Assembly: GCA_037200975.1 (NCBI GenBank)
Contig: JBBCGI010000001.1
Span: 62,001 to 126,000 of the forward strand
Origin: Pseudomonadota bacterium
Lineage (GTDB): Bacteria; Pseudomonadota; Gammaproteobacteria; Steroidobacterales; Steroidobacteraceae
Reading direction: 5' to 3'
DNA length: 64,000 nt
In this document: positions 38,033 to 46,113 of the stretch, piece after piece
Position numbering within the stretch: the stretch's first letter is position 1
Layout: every line of letters begins with the position of its first letter
The notes under the pieces: generated by a model
Databases searched by the model: none
What the model was told of the DNA's origin: nothing
The model's input: only the letters and a program-made list of their open reading frames with translations
Position numbers and translations under genes: made by a program

Positions 38033-38815
38033 ATGGAATTGATCGACATTGGAGTGAATCTCGCGCACGACAGCTTCGACGCCGACCGCCCCGCCGTCAT
38101 GCAGCAGGCGTCGAGCGCGGGCGTGACGCAAATGGTGGTGACCGGCGCGAGCGTCGCAGGCACGCGCAAGGCGATCGAACTTGCGGTCGCGCATCCCGGT
38201 GTGCTGTTCGCCACCGCCGGCGTGCATCCGCACCATGCCGCGGATCTGACCGCCGAAGCATTCGCGGAACTCGCGCACTTGGCGCGCGAGCCCGCCGTCG
38301 TCGCGGTCGGGGAATGCGGACTCGACTATTTCCGGGATTTCTCGCCGCGCGACCTGCAGCGGCGCGCATTCGCACGGCAATTGGAGCTCGCCAGCAGGCT
38401 GGGCAAACCCGTCTTCCTGCATCAACGCGATGCCCACGACGACTTCGTCGCGATCCTGCGCGAGCATGGCGTCCAACGGGGCGTGGCGCACTGCTTCACC
38501 GCGGGCGAAAAGGAACGCGACGCGTATCTCGAGCTTGGCCTGCACATCGGCATCACGGGCTGGATCAATGACGAACGGCGCGGTGTGCACCTGCGCGAGG
38601 TCGTCAAGGGCATCCCGGCGGATCGCCTGATGCTCGAAACCGACGCGCCCTATCTACTGCCGCGCGATCTGAAACCCATGCCGAAGTCGCGCCGCAATGA
38701 GCCGAAGTTCCTGCCGCAGGTGGCGCAGGCGGTTGCGCAGGCGCGCGGCGAAACGATCGACGCGGTGGCCGCGCACAGCACGGTCACGGCGCGCAATTTC
38801 TTTGGACTGGCCTGA
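38033..38815 (+). CDS. tatD: TatD metal-dependent 3'-5' exonuclease / deoxyribonuclease
   Basis: TatD of 260 residues, a metal-dependent hydrolase acting on single-stranded DNA and RNA and implicated in peroxide damage repair. It is close to E. coli TatD throughout: DIGVNLAHDSFDADR, STAGVHPH-like ATAGVHPHHA, VAVGECGLDYFRDFSP (metal Glu), PVFLHQRDAHDDF, GVAHCFTAGEKE, GITGWINDERRG, and the C-terminal LETDAPYLLPRDLKP followed by SRRNEP. The start is ATG 38033. The gene converges on the NERD gene with 3 bases between stops. It is not part of a tatABC cluster. Confidence 0.95.
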   Translation: MELIDIGVNLAHDSFDADRPAVMQQASSAGVTQMVVTGASVAGTRKAIELAVAHPGVLFATAGVHPHHAADLTAEAFAELAHLAREPAVVAVGECGLDYFRDFSPRDLQRRAFARQLELASRLGKPVFLHQRDAHDDFVAILREHGVQRGVAHCFTAGEKERDAYLELGLHIGITGWINDERRGVHLREVVKGIPADRLMLETDAPYLLPRDLKPMPKSRRNEPKFLPQVAQAVAQARGETIDAVAAHSTVTARNFFGLA

Positions 38816-38818
38816 ACC

Positions 38819-39448
38819 TCAGGCGACGGCGATGGGATTGGCGCGGAAATGCGGGCTGGGTTTGGCGGCTTCCCTGATTCGCGCCCACGCGCCCCGGTAC
38901 TTCCCGACTGCGATGTCGAGCTCGGCGGCGCCGAGTTTCGGAAACTCCGCGGCGACCGACTCGAGCATCACGGTGAAACGCGGCAGCCCCTTCGGAAACT
39001 TGGCGCGCCTGGTGAACACGATGCGGCCCTCGATGGGTGTCTCCGTGTCCTGCGCGATGGCCTTGACGCTCGCGATGCGGTCGTAGAGCCCGACCTGCGG
39101 ATTCACGAAGGTGCTGCGGCTGCCGCCGTTCATGAGCGTCCACGCGGTCATCTGGTCGCCGCCGAAGACGTTGCCGGAGATGTCGCGCACGTCGATGACG
39201 ACCACGCCGCGGCTGGTCAACAGCAGGAAATCGAGATGGAAGTCGCCGCCGTTGCCGTCGGGAACGAGCACGTTGCGCAGGAAATCCGCGGCGCCGCTGG
39301 TGACACGCGCCACCCGGCGCGCATCACGCCGTCTGAGCACATAGGCACGGCCGCCAAAAAATCCGAGCAATGCCACGGCGATCGCGGCAAGCACGATCAT
39401 CACGAACTGGATCTGCGTCAGACCGAACGGTGGATTCAAGACAACCAT
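38819..39448 (-). CDS. NERD (nuclease-related) domain membrane protein
   Basis: Protein of 209 residues with one N-terminal TM (QIQFVMIVLAAIAVALLGFFGG, about 12-33) and a cytoplasmic NERD-like domain. The restriction-enzyme-like core is FLRNVLVPDGNGGDFHLDFLLLTSRGVVVIDVRDISGNV, matching the D...(E/D)xK-type region, although the usual Lys after the second acidic residue appears as Arg (DVR). It starts 6 bases after thrC and is probably co-transcribed with thrABC. Role unknown. Confidence 0.78.
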   Translation of the reverse strand: MVVLNPPFGLTQIQFVMIVLAAIAVALLGFFGGRAYVLRRRDARRVARVTSGAADFLRNVLVPDGNGGDFHLDFLLLTSRGVVVIDVRDISGNVFGGDQMTAWTLMNGGSRSTFVNPQVGLYDRIASVKAIAQDTETPIEGRIVFTRRAKFPKGLPRFTVMLESVAAEFPKLGAAELDIAVGKYRGAWARIREAAKPSPHFRANPIAVA

Positions 39449-39454
39449 GCTCGT

Positions 39455-40756
39455 TTAGATTTTTGCCAACGCGCCGGCGAGCGCCGCCAGATCCGGCTCG
39501 AGATCTTCGCAGGACACGGGACGCGAGAACAGTTTAGCAAGGCTTTCCGGCATTTCGATTTGCGCACCGGTGAGCGGCTCGACGATTTCGCGAAATTTCG
39601 CCGGGTGCGCGGTCGCTACCAGCACCCAGCGGCCGCTTTCGCGCTCCGCGGTGCTCATGCGTGCGTAAACCTCCGCCGCGGTGGCGGTGTGCGGACACCA
39701 GGTTTTCCCGTACTGGCGGAAATCGGTCGGGATGCGTGCGCGGATCTGCGCGTCGCTGACACTTTCCGCGCGCACCGCACCACGCACCGAATCGAGGTCC
39801 GGAAACAGTGCGCGCAGGCGTTCCATGTTGCTAGGCGAACCCACGTCCATCGCCGACGCCAGTGTCGGAATGCTCGGACGCGGCTGCCACTGCCCGCCCT
39901 GCAGGAAATCCGGCACCGTGCGGTTGGCGTTGTGCGCCAGTACGATGCGGCCGATCGGCAGGCCCAGCTTGCGCGCCCATACGCAGGCGACGGAATTGCC
40001 GAGATTGCCGCTCGGGATCACGAAGTTCGGCGCCACGCCATGCGCGCGGAATACCGCGAGGCTGGTGGCCGCGTAGTAGACAGCCTGCGGCAACAGGCGG
40101 CCGAGATTGATGGAGTTCGCGCTCGACAGTTCGAAGCGGCTCTTGAGCGACTGGTCGACGAAGGCTTCCTTCACCAGGCGCTGGCAATCGTCGAACGTGC
40201 CGTTCACGCGCCAGGAATGGACGTTGTCGCCCCAGCAGGTGAGCTGGCGCTCCTGCGTGGGTGAAACGAGGCCCTTCGGAAACAACACCGACACCACGAT
40301 GCCGGGCCGGCGATGGAATGCGGCCGCCACCGCGCCGCCGGTATCGCCCGACGTGGCGACGAGTATGTTCAGCGGCCGCGTCGCGTCTTTGCGCAGGCGC
40401 TGCATGGCGGCCGCGAGAAACCGCGCGCCGAAATCCTTGAAGGCGGCGGTCGGCCCGTGAAACAGCTCGAGCACGGATAGTTTGCCGCCGTCGGCGACCG
40501 GCACCAGCGGCGCGGGGAAATCGAAGGCGTCGCGCGTGATCGCGGCGATCTCGCCGACGATCGGATCGCCTTCCACGAAGGGACGCAGCATCACATTCGC
40601 GACGTCGGAAAGACTGCTGGCTCCCTCGAACGCCGCCAGCGGGATGCTGGGCCAGGTCTCGGGGACATAAAGGCCGCCGTCGGGCGCAAGGCCCTGGGTC
40701 AGGGCGGCGCCGAAGCTCGCCGCCGGCGAGTTGCGGCGAGTGCTCTCGAACTTCAT
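39455..40756 (-). CDS. thrC: Threonine synthase
   Basis: PLP enzyme of 433 residues, converting O-phosphohomoserine to threonine. The PLP lysine lies in PTAAFKDFGARFLA, with preceding ELFHG. Other motifs: LVATSGDTGGAVAAAF, VLFPKGLVSPTQERQLTCWG, SANSINLGRLLPQAVYY and FVIPSGNLGNSVACVWAR. ATG 40756 overlaps the thrB stop (ATGA). Last biosynthetic gene of thrABC. Confidence 0.97.
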   Translation of the reverse strand: MKFESTRRNSPAASFGAALTQGLAPDGGLYVPETWPSIPLAAFEGASSLSDVANVMLRPFVEGDPIVGEIAAITRDAFDFPAPLVPVADGGKLSVLELFHGPTAAFKDFGARFLAAAMQRLRKDATRPLNILVATSGDTGGAVAAAFHRRPGIVVSVLFPKGLVSPTQERQLTCWGDNVHSWRVNGTFDDCQRLVKEAFVDQSLKSRFELSSANSINLGRLLPQAVYYAATSLAVFRAHGVAPNFVIPSGNLGNSVACVWARKLGLPIGRIVLAHNANRTVPDFLQGGQWQPRPSIPTLASAMDVGSPSNMERLRALFPDLDSVRGAVRAESVSDAQIRARIPTDFRQYGKTWCPHTATAAEVYARMSTAERESGRWVLVATAHPAKFREIVEPLTGAQIEMPESLAKLFSRPVSCEDLEPDLAALAGALAKI

Positions 40757-41694
40757 GGACTGGTCGTGACGACGTGCGCGCCGGTGGACGTGATCGGCAC
40801 GATCCACGCATCGGTTTCCATACCCGCCGCCTTGAACGCCGCGAGCATCGCATCGCGCACTTTCGGCGCATCGGCGTCGAGCGACCAGGCGAACATCGTA
40901 GGACCCGCGCCCGAGATGGTGCAGCCGAGTGCGCCGTGAGCCATCGCGCCCGCACGTACCGCGTCGAACCCGGGAATGAGCTGCGAGCGCTGCTTCTGGA
41001 TGACCACGTCATCGAACGAGGCGCGGATCACGTCGAGATCGTTCGAATAACAACCCGAGATGAAACCCGCAAGGTTCGCGGTCTGCCAGATGAAATCCGA
41101 CATCGCGACTTCGCCCTTCAGGATTCCCCGCGCCTGCTTGGTTGACAGGAACAGGTGCGGATGCACGAGGATGGCGCGGATGCCATTGGGCACGGGAATC
41201 TGCTTCACGCGCGGATTGTCGATGCCCACGGTGAGCACCAGGCCGCCGAACAGGCTCGGGCTGATGTTGTCGACGTGCAGCGAGCCCGACGACACCGCCT
41301 CGCCCTGCATCGCGAACTTGAGTAGTTCGATCTTCGAGAGCGGCTTGTCGAGCAGCGCATTCGCCGCCACCACGGCCGCGACGGCCGAGGCGGCCGAACC
41401 GCCGAGCCCGCTGCCGAGCGGAATGCCTTTGTGGATGGACGCCGAGAATCCAAACCCCGGATTCAGCACCTGCTGCATGGCCAGCAAAGCGCGGCCGGCG
41501 GTGTTCTTCTCGGGATCCGTCGGAATGTCCGTGACGACACCGGTGGCGCCGGTGATCACGACACCCGGTGCGGCGGTGCGCTCGACCGTGACGCTGTCGC
41601 CCAGCACGTCCACCGAGAATCCGAGAATGTCGAAGCCGATGGCCACGTTCGCGGCCGATGCCGGCGCGAATGCCGTTGCCTTGTTCACGGTCAC
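40753..41694 (-). CDS. thrB: Homoserine kinase (GHMP family)
   Basis: GHMP kinase of 313 residues phosphorylating homoserine. GHMP motif 1 is the ATP loop IPLGSGLGGSAASAVAAVVAAN; the N-terminal AFAPASAANVAIGFDILGF and the C-terminal motif GALGCTISGAGPTMFAW are typical. Overlaps thrA by ATGA at 41691-41694 and thrC at the other end, so thrABC is translationally coupled. Confidence 0.97.
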   Translation of the reverse strand: MTVNKATAFAPASAANVAIGFDILGFSVDVLGDSVTVERTAAPGVVITGATGVVTDIPTDPEKNTAGRALLAMQQVLNPGFGFSASIHKGIPLGSGLGGSAASAVAAVVAANALLDKPLSKIELLKFAMQGEAVSSGSLHVDNISPSLFGGLVLTVGIDNPRVKQIPVPNGIRAILVHPHLFLSTKQARGILKGEVAMSDFIWQTANLAGFISGCYSNDLDVIRASFDDVVIQKQRSQLIPGFDAVRAGAMAHGALGCTISGAGPTMFAWSLDADAPKVRDAMLAAFKAAGMETDAWIVPITSTGAHVVTTSP

Positions 41695-44180
41695 AGGTGC
41701 GCTCCCAGATAGGAGCAGACCCGCAGCAGGTCCGCGAAGACACCCGCGGCCGTCACTTCGGGGCCGGCACCCGGGCCCTGCACGATCAGCGGATTGGTGT
41801 TGTAACGCGCCGTCGCGTAACGCACGACGTTGTCCGTCAGCGCGATGTTGGCGAAGGCGTGAGTGCGGTCGAGCTCGGCGACGCCGACGGTGGCCTTGCC
41901 ATCGGCCGTGAGCCGGCCCATGTAACGCAGCACCTTGCCGCGCGCCGCCGCGTCGTCGAAACGTTTCTTCATCTCGCCATCGTACTTCGGCAGGCCGTTC
42001 AGGAAATCGTCGCTGCTCCCCTTTTCGAGGCCGGCGGGAATCAGGCTCTCGACCTTCACGTCCTTCATCTCGAGCTTCAGGCCCATTTCGCGGCCGAGGA
42101 TGATGACCTTGCGCACGAAATCCGTGCCCGACAGGTCGTCGCGCGGATCCGGCTCGGTGTAACCCTTGGTTTTCGCGTCGCGCACGATCTGCGAGAACGG
42201 CGTCTTGCCGTCGTACACGTTGAATAGATAGGCCAGGGTGCCCGAGAAGATGCCCTCGACGCTCGAGATCTTGTCGCCGGTTTCGCGCAGGTCGCGCAGC
42301 GTGGAGATGACGGGCAGGCCCGCGCCCACGGTCGCCTCATACAGATACGACGAGCTGCCGATGCGGCGCGCTTCCTTGAGCGATTCGTAGTAACCGAGCG
42401 GACCGCTGTTGGCTTTCTTGTTCGGCGTGACCACGTGGATGCCGGCGCGTAACCATTCGGCGTAGTGCTTCGCCACGGCTTCGTCCGCCGTGCAGTCGAT
42501 GATGACCGTGTGCGGCAGGTGATCGACGTGCAGATGCTCGGCGAATTTCGCGATGTCGGCGGGTGTCTTGCTGGCCTCGAGCGCAGCCTTCCACCCTTCG
42601 ATGGGAATACCCTGCTCCGCCAGCAGCATCTTCTTGCTGCTCATGATGCCGCGCAGCCGCAGGTCGAGCTTGAACTCGTCGCGCAGGCGCACGCTCTCGG
42701 CGGCGATCTGTTCGAGCAATACGCGGCCGACCGCGCCGGGGCCGATGAGGCCGATCGAAATCGTGTGCGGCGAAAGATAGAAGCCCGAATGCACGGCGCG
42801 CAACGCGCGCGTCGCGTCTTTCTGGTCGACGACCACGGAGATGTTCCGTTCCGACGCGCCCTGCGCGATGGCGTGCACGTTCACGCTGGCGGAACCGAGC
42901 GCGTTGAACACCTGGCCCGAGACGCCCGGCAGGCCGGCCATGCCGTCACCGACCACGGCGATGATGGCGAGGTCCTTGTCGACCTGGATGCTCTGGATCT
43001 GGCCTTCCTTCACTTCGCGATCGAACGCGGCCGTCACCACGCGCGCGGCGCGCTCTGCTTCGGCACCGGGGATCGCGCAGCAGATGGAGTGTTCGGAGCT
43101 GCCCTGCGAAATGAGGATGACCGAGATGCCTTCCTCGCGCAGCGCGCCGAACAGTCGATGCGCCGTGCCTGGCACGCCGATCATGCCGGCGCCTTCGACG
43201 TTGACCATCGCGATGTTTTCGATCGAGGTGATGCCCTTGACCGGTAGTTTGGAGTCGGGCTTCGCGCAGATCAGCGAGCCGGGTTTTTCCGGTGCGAAGG
43301 TGTTGCGGATCCAGATCGGGATGCCGCGGCCCACGGCCGGCGCCATGGTCTGCGGATGGATCACCTTGGCGCCGAAATACGCGAGTTCCATGGCCTCGTT
43401 GTACGACAGCGAATCGATGACCTTCGCGTCGGGCACGCGGCGCGGATCGGCGGACAACACGCCGTCGACGTCGGTCCAGATGTGGATCTCCGCCGCATCG
43501 AGCAAAGAACCGAAGATGGAGCCCGAGAAATCGCTGCCGTTACGGCCCAGCGTGGTCTGCACGCCCTGGCGGTTGGAGGCAATGAACCCGGTGATGATCA
43601 GCGTGCCCTTGAAGTCGTCTCCGACCAGCGCACGCAATTTGGCGCGCGACTCGTCCCACAACACGGCCGGGCCCAGCGGACCCCACTCGACCACCACCGC
43701 CTGGCGCGCGTCTATCCACTTGACCGTGCCCGGGCGTTTGCCACGCGAATCGAAGAATTCGCGGAACAGCTTGGTCGACCAGATCTCGCCATAGCCGGCG
43801 ATCAGGTCGCGCACGTTCTGCGCAGCCGACCGCGTGAGTTTCACGGTGTGAAGGATGCCCTCGATGTCGTGGCGATCGCGGTCGAAGCCGGCCATGTACA
43901 GCTGCACGGCGGCGGGCGTGAGCACGGATTCGGCGATGGTGTTATGCCGCGCGCGTAACGCGTCGAGATCGGCGCGCCAGCCCTCGTCCTGCGCTTCGGC
44001 GCGCGCGACCAGGCCCAGCAGGGAATCCGTGACACCGCGGCAGGCGGACAACACGACGCCCAGCCGGCCGGGCGGCAAAGCTTCGAGAATGTGGGCGACG
44101 CGGCGAAAACAATCGGCGTCTGCGACCGAGGAACCGCCGAATTTGTGTACGACCCAGGCGGAGGGGTCAGAGGCTGGCAT
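41691..44180 (-). CDS. thrA: Bifunctional aspartokinase / homoserine dehydrogenase I
   Basis: First and third enzymes of the threonine branch fused in 829 residues. Aspartokinase: VVHKFGGSSVADADCF at the N-terminus, TLGRNGSDFSGSIFG, DVDGVLSADPRRVPDA. Two ACT regulatory segments lie in the middle (ENIAMVNVEGAGMIGVPGTA and DLAIIAVVGDGMAGLPGVSG). Homoserine dehydrogenase: GLIGPGAVGRVLLEQI and the catalytic region LYEATVGAGLPVISTLRDL with SGTLAYLFN and EPDPRDDLSGTDF. Expected to be threonine-sensitive. ATG 44180; a GAAGGAAGG box lies on the reverse strand some 15-20 bases upstream. No threonine-rich leader peptide was found. Confidence 0.97.
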   Translation of the reverse strand: MPASDPSAWVVHKFGGSSVADADCFRRVAHILEALPPGRLGVVLSACRGVTDSLLGLVARAEAQDEGWRADLDALRARHNTIAESVLTPAAVQLYMAGFDRDRHDIEGILHTVKLTRSAAQNVRDLIAGYGEIWSTKLFREFFDSRGKRPGTVKWIDARQAVVVEWGPLGPAVLWDESRAKLRALVGDDFKGTLIITGFIASNRQGVQTTLGRNGSDFSGSIFGSLLDAAEIHIWTDVDGVLSADPRRVPDAKVIDSLSYNEAMELAYFGAKVIHPQTMAPAVGRGIPIWIRNTFAPEKPGSLICAKPDSKLPVKGITSIENIAMVNVEGAGMIGVPGTAHRLFGALREEGISVILISQGSSEHSICCAIPGAEAERAARVVTAAFDREVKEGQIQSIQVDKDLAIIAVVGDGMAGLPGVSGQVFNALGSASVNVHAIAQGASERNISVVVDQKDATRALRAVHSGFYLSPHTISIGLIGPGAVGRVLLEQIAAESVRLRDEFKLDLRLRGIMSSKKMLLAEQGIPIEGWKAALEASKTPADIAKFAEHLHVDHLPHTVIIDCTADEAVAKHYAEWLRAGIHVVTPNKKANSGPLGYYESLKEARRIGSSSYLYEATVGAGLPVISTLRDLRETGDKISSVEGIFSGTLAYLFNVYDGKTPFSQIVRDAKTKGYTEPDPRDDLSGTDFVRKVIILGREMGLKLEMKDVKVESLIPAGLEKGSSDDFLNGLPKYDGEMKKRFDDAAARGKVLRYMGRLTADGKATVGVAELDRTHAFANIALTDNVVRYATARYNTNPLIVQGPGAGPEVTAAGVFADLLRVCSYLGAHL

Positions 44181-44274
44181 TGCGACGTGAAACCTGAAGG
44201 AAGGTGCAAAAAAAGCCCGGCAAATCTACTGGTTACCCCCCTCGACGTGCAAGCGCGGCGCACGCAAAGTCGCA

Positions 44275-44280
44275 TATATT
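44275..44280 (+). promoter_or_regulatory. Putative -10 element (TATATT), xdhC
   Basis: TATATT ends 10 bases before the xdhC ATG and no ribosome binding site lies between; leaderless candidate in the 110-base thrA/xdhC divergent gap. Confidence 0.3.
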
Positions 44281-44290
44281 TCGCGCTCCC

Positions 44291-45280
44291 ATGAGTCTCC
44301 ACCGCCTCCTGCCGCTGTTCGACCGTGCCCGGCTGTCTGCTGAGCCCTTGGTGCTCGCCACGGTCATTCGCACCGGCGGGTCCACCTACGCCAAGCCGGG
44401 CGCGCAGATGCTGATCGCGAGCGACGGTGAATACGCGGGGTTGCTGTCGGGCGGTTGCCTGGAAGGCGACTTGCGCGAACACGCGCGCGGCGTGGCTGCG
44501 ACCGGAGCCGCGGTCGTCGTGAGTTATGACCTGCGCAGCACCACCGATCAGTTGTTCGGGCTGGGCGCCGGTTGCGAAGGCGCGATGGACATCCTGCTGA
44601 GCCGGGTCGCCGTAGACGATGGCTGGCAGCCGCTCGCCGACATGGCCGCGAGTTTTCGCGCCGACCGCGAATTGCGGCTTTCTTTCGTCACTGCCAGCAA
44701 CGATGGCAATTTTCCGCTCGGCCGGGCCTGGACGGGCGACGCGAATCGTCCGTTTGCGGCCGGAGTCGAAGTGTTCACCGTCATCCTCGCGCCGCCGCCG
44801 CGCATTCTCTTGTTAGGCGGCGGCCCCGATGCGCGCCCGGTCGCCGAGTTGTGCGTGTTCCTCGGCTGGCGCGTCACGGTTGCCGACCATCGCGCGAGTT
44901 ACCTGTCGCCCGAGCGGTTTCCGCCGGCGACCACACTCGTCGAGGTGGATGCCGCCGAGCTTGCGACGCGTGTACGGCTCGCGGATCATGCCGCCGCCAT
45001 CGTCATGAGCCACCATCTCGAATCGGATCTGCATTACCTGCGCGCGCTGGGCCGCAGCGCCGTGGCCCACGTGGGCTTGTTAGGTCCGGCCGGACGGCGG
45101 GAAAAATTGCTGGCGGACCTCGGTGCCGATGCCGCGGCGCTGCGCCCGCGCCTGCGCGCGCCCGTGGGCCTCGACATCGGCGGCCGCGCGCCCGAATCGA
45201 TTGCCCTGTCCATCGTCGGCGAAATACACGCCGTGTTGTCCGGACGCGCCGGCCGGCCGTTCACGGAAACCGCGAATTGA
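44291..45280 (+). CDS. XdhC/CoxI-family molybdenum hydroxylase maturation factor
   Basis: Protein of 329 residues. XdhC proteins bind molybdenum cofactor and help insert its sulfurated form into xanthine dehydrogenase-type enzymes. The N-terminal CoxI domain has VLATVIRTGGSTYAKPGAQMLI and LSGGCLEGDLREHA (conserved Cys); the C-terminal Rossmann domain has ILLLGGGPDARPVAELCVFLGW, VMSHHLESDLHYL and the family signature VGLLGPAGRREKLL followed by RLRAPVGLDIGGRAPESIALSI. Partner dehydrogenase subunits are not in the window; mocA, 3.4 kb away, fits the same pathway. TTGTTAGG octamers occur at 44810 and 45077. Confidence 0.92.
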   Translation: MSLHRLLPLFDRARLSAEPLVLATVIRTGGSTYAKPGAQMLIASDGEYAGLLSGGCLEGDLREHARGVAATGAAVVVSYDLRSTTDQLFGLGAGCEGAMDILLSRVAVDDGWQPLADMAASFRADRELRLSFVTASNDGNFPLGRAWTGDANRPFAAGVEVFTVILAPPPRILLLGGGPDARPVAELCVFLGWRVTVADHRASYLSPERFPPATTLVEVDAAELATRVRLADHAAAIVMSHHLESDLHYLRALGRSAVAHVGLLGPAGRREKLLADLGADAAALRPRLRAPVGLDIGGRAPESIALSIVGEIHAVLSGRAGRPFTETAN

Positions 45281-46113
45281 GCGCCGAGTTCGGCGCCGTC
45301 GATTTCACCGCGCTGCTGCCGCTGATCGCGATCCTGGCGATTTCCGGTGTCGTCGCCGGTTTCGCGGCCGGCTTGCTCGGCGTCGGCGGCGGCATCGTCA
45401 CCGTGCCGGTGCTGGAATACACGCTACGTTTCGCCGGGGTACCCGAGGAATGGCGCATGCACATCGCGGTCGCGACTTCGCTCGCGGCCATCATCCCGAC
45501 CTCGATCAGCTCCGCGCGCACGCACCACGAGCGCGGCGCGGTCGATTGGGAACTGGCGCGCAGCTGGGGCGTGCCGATGATGCTCGGCGCCGTCGCCGGC
45601 AGCGTTCTCGCCTCGCGGGCGCCGCTATCGGTGCTGGCCGGCTTGTTCGGCACGGTGGCGCTGCTGATCGCCCTGAAGATGCTGTTGCCGCTCGACCATC
45701 TGCGCGCTGCGCAGGCCGTCCCACGCGGCATCGGCGGTGGCCTCGTCGCGGGCTTCATCGGCGGGGTGTCCGCGATGATGGGTATCGGCGGCGGCACCTT
45801 GACGGTGCCCACGCTCAATCTGTGCGGTTATCCGATCCACCGCGCCGTGGGTACGGCGGCATTCTTCGGCATCTTCATCAGCGTGCCGGGGACGATTGGC
45901 TATCTACTGGCGCAGCCGGCGGCGCAGCTGCCATGGGCGACCGTGGGGTTCGTGAGCCTGGTCGGTCTCGCGATCATCGCACCCGGGTCGATGCTGACCG
46001 CGACGCTGGGCGCGCGCGTGGCGCACCGCCTGAGCCGGCGCCGGCTGTCGCAGGCGTTCGGCCTGTTCCTGCTGTGCGTCGGAACGCGGATGGTTTATCG
46101 CGCGCTGGCCTGA
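45277..46113 (+). CDS. TauE/SafE-family permease
   Basis: Membrane protein of 278 residues, seven to eight TMs, of the sulfite exporter TauE/SafE family. The duplicated family motif is seen twice: GFAAGLLGVGGGIVTVPVL and GFIGGVSAMMGIGGGTLTVP. It starts with TTG at 45277, overlapping the xdhC stop (TTGA). Substrate unknown; linkage to xdhC may hint at a sulfur- or organic-anion function. Its 3' end overlaps the convergent M48 gene by 19 bases. Confidence 0.9.
   Translation: MSAEFGAVDFTALLPLIAILAISGVVAGFAAGLLGVGGGIVTVPVLEYTLRFAGVPEEWRMHIAVATSLAAIIPTSISSARTHHERGAVDWELARSWGVPMMLGAVAGSVLASRAPLSVLAGLFGTVALLIALKMLLPLDHLRAAQAVPRGIGGGLVAGFIGGVSAMMGIGGGTLTVPTLNLCGYPIHRAVGTAAFFGIFISVPGTIGYLLAQPAAQLPWATVGFVSLVGLAIIAPGSMLTATLGARVAHRLSRRRLSQAFGLFLLCVGTRMVYRALA

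Noticed and set aside
44181-44290. Possible threonine attenuator upstream of thrA
   Set aside because: The reverse strand has GCCGGGC followed by seven T residues, but no complementary arm forms a terminator stem, and no short leader peptide rich in Thr or Ile codons could be read.
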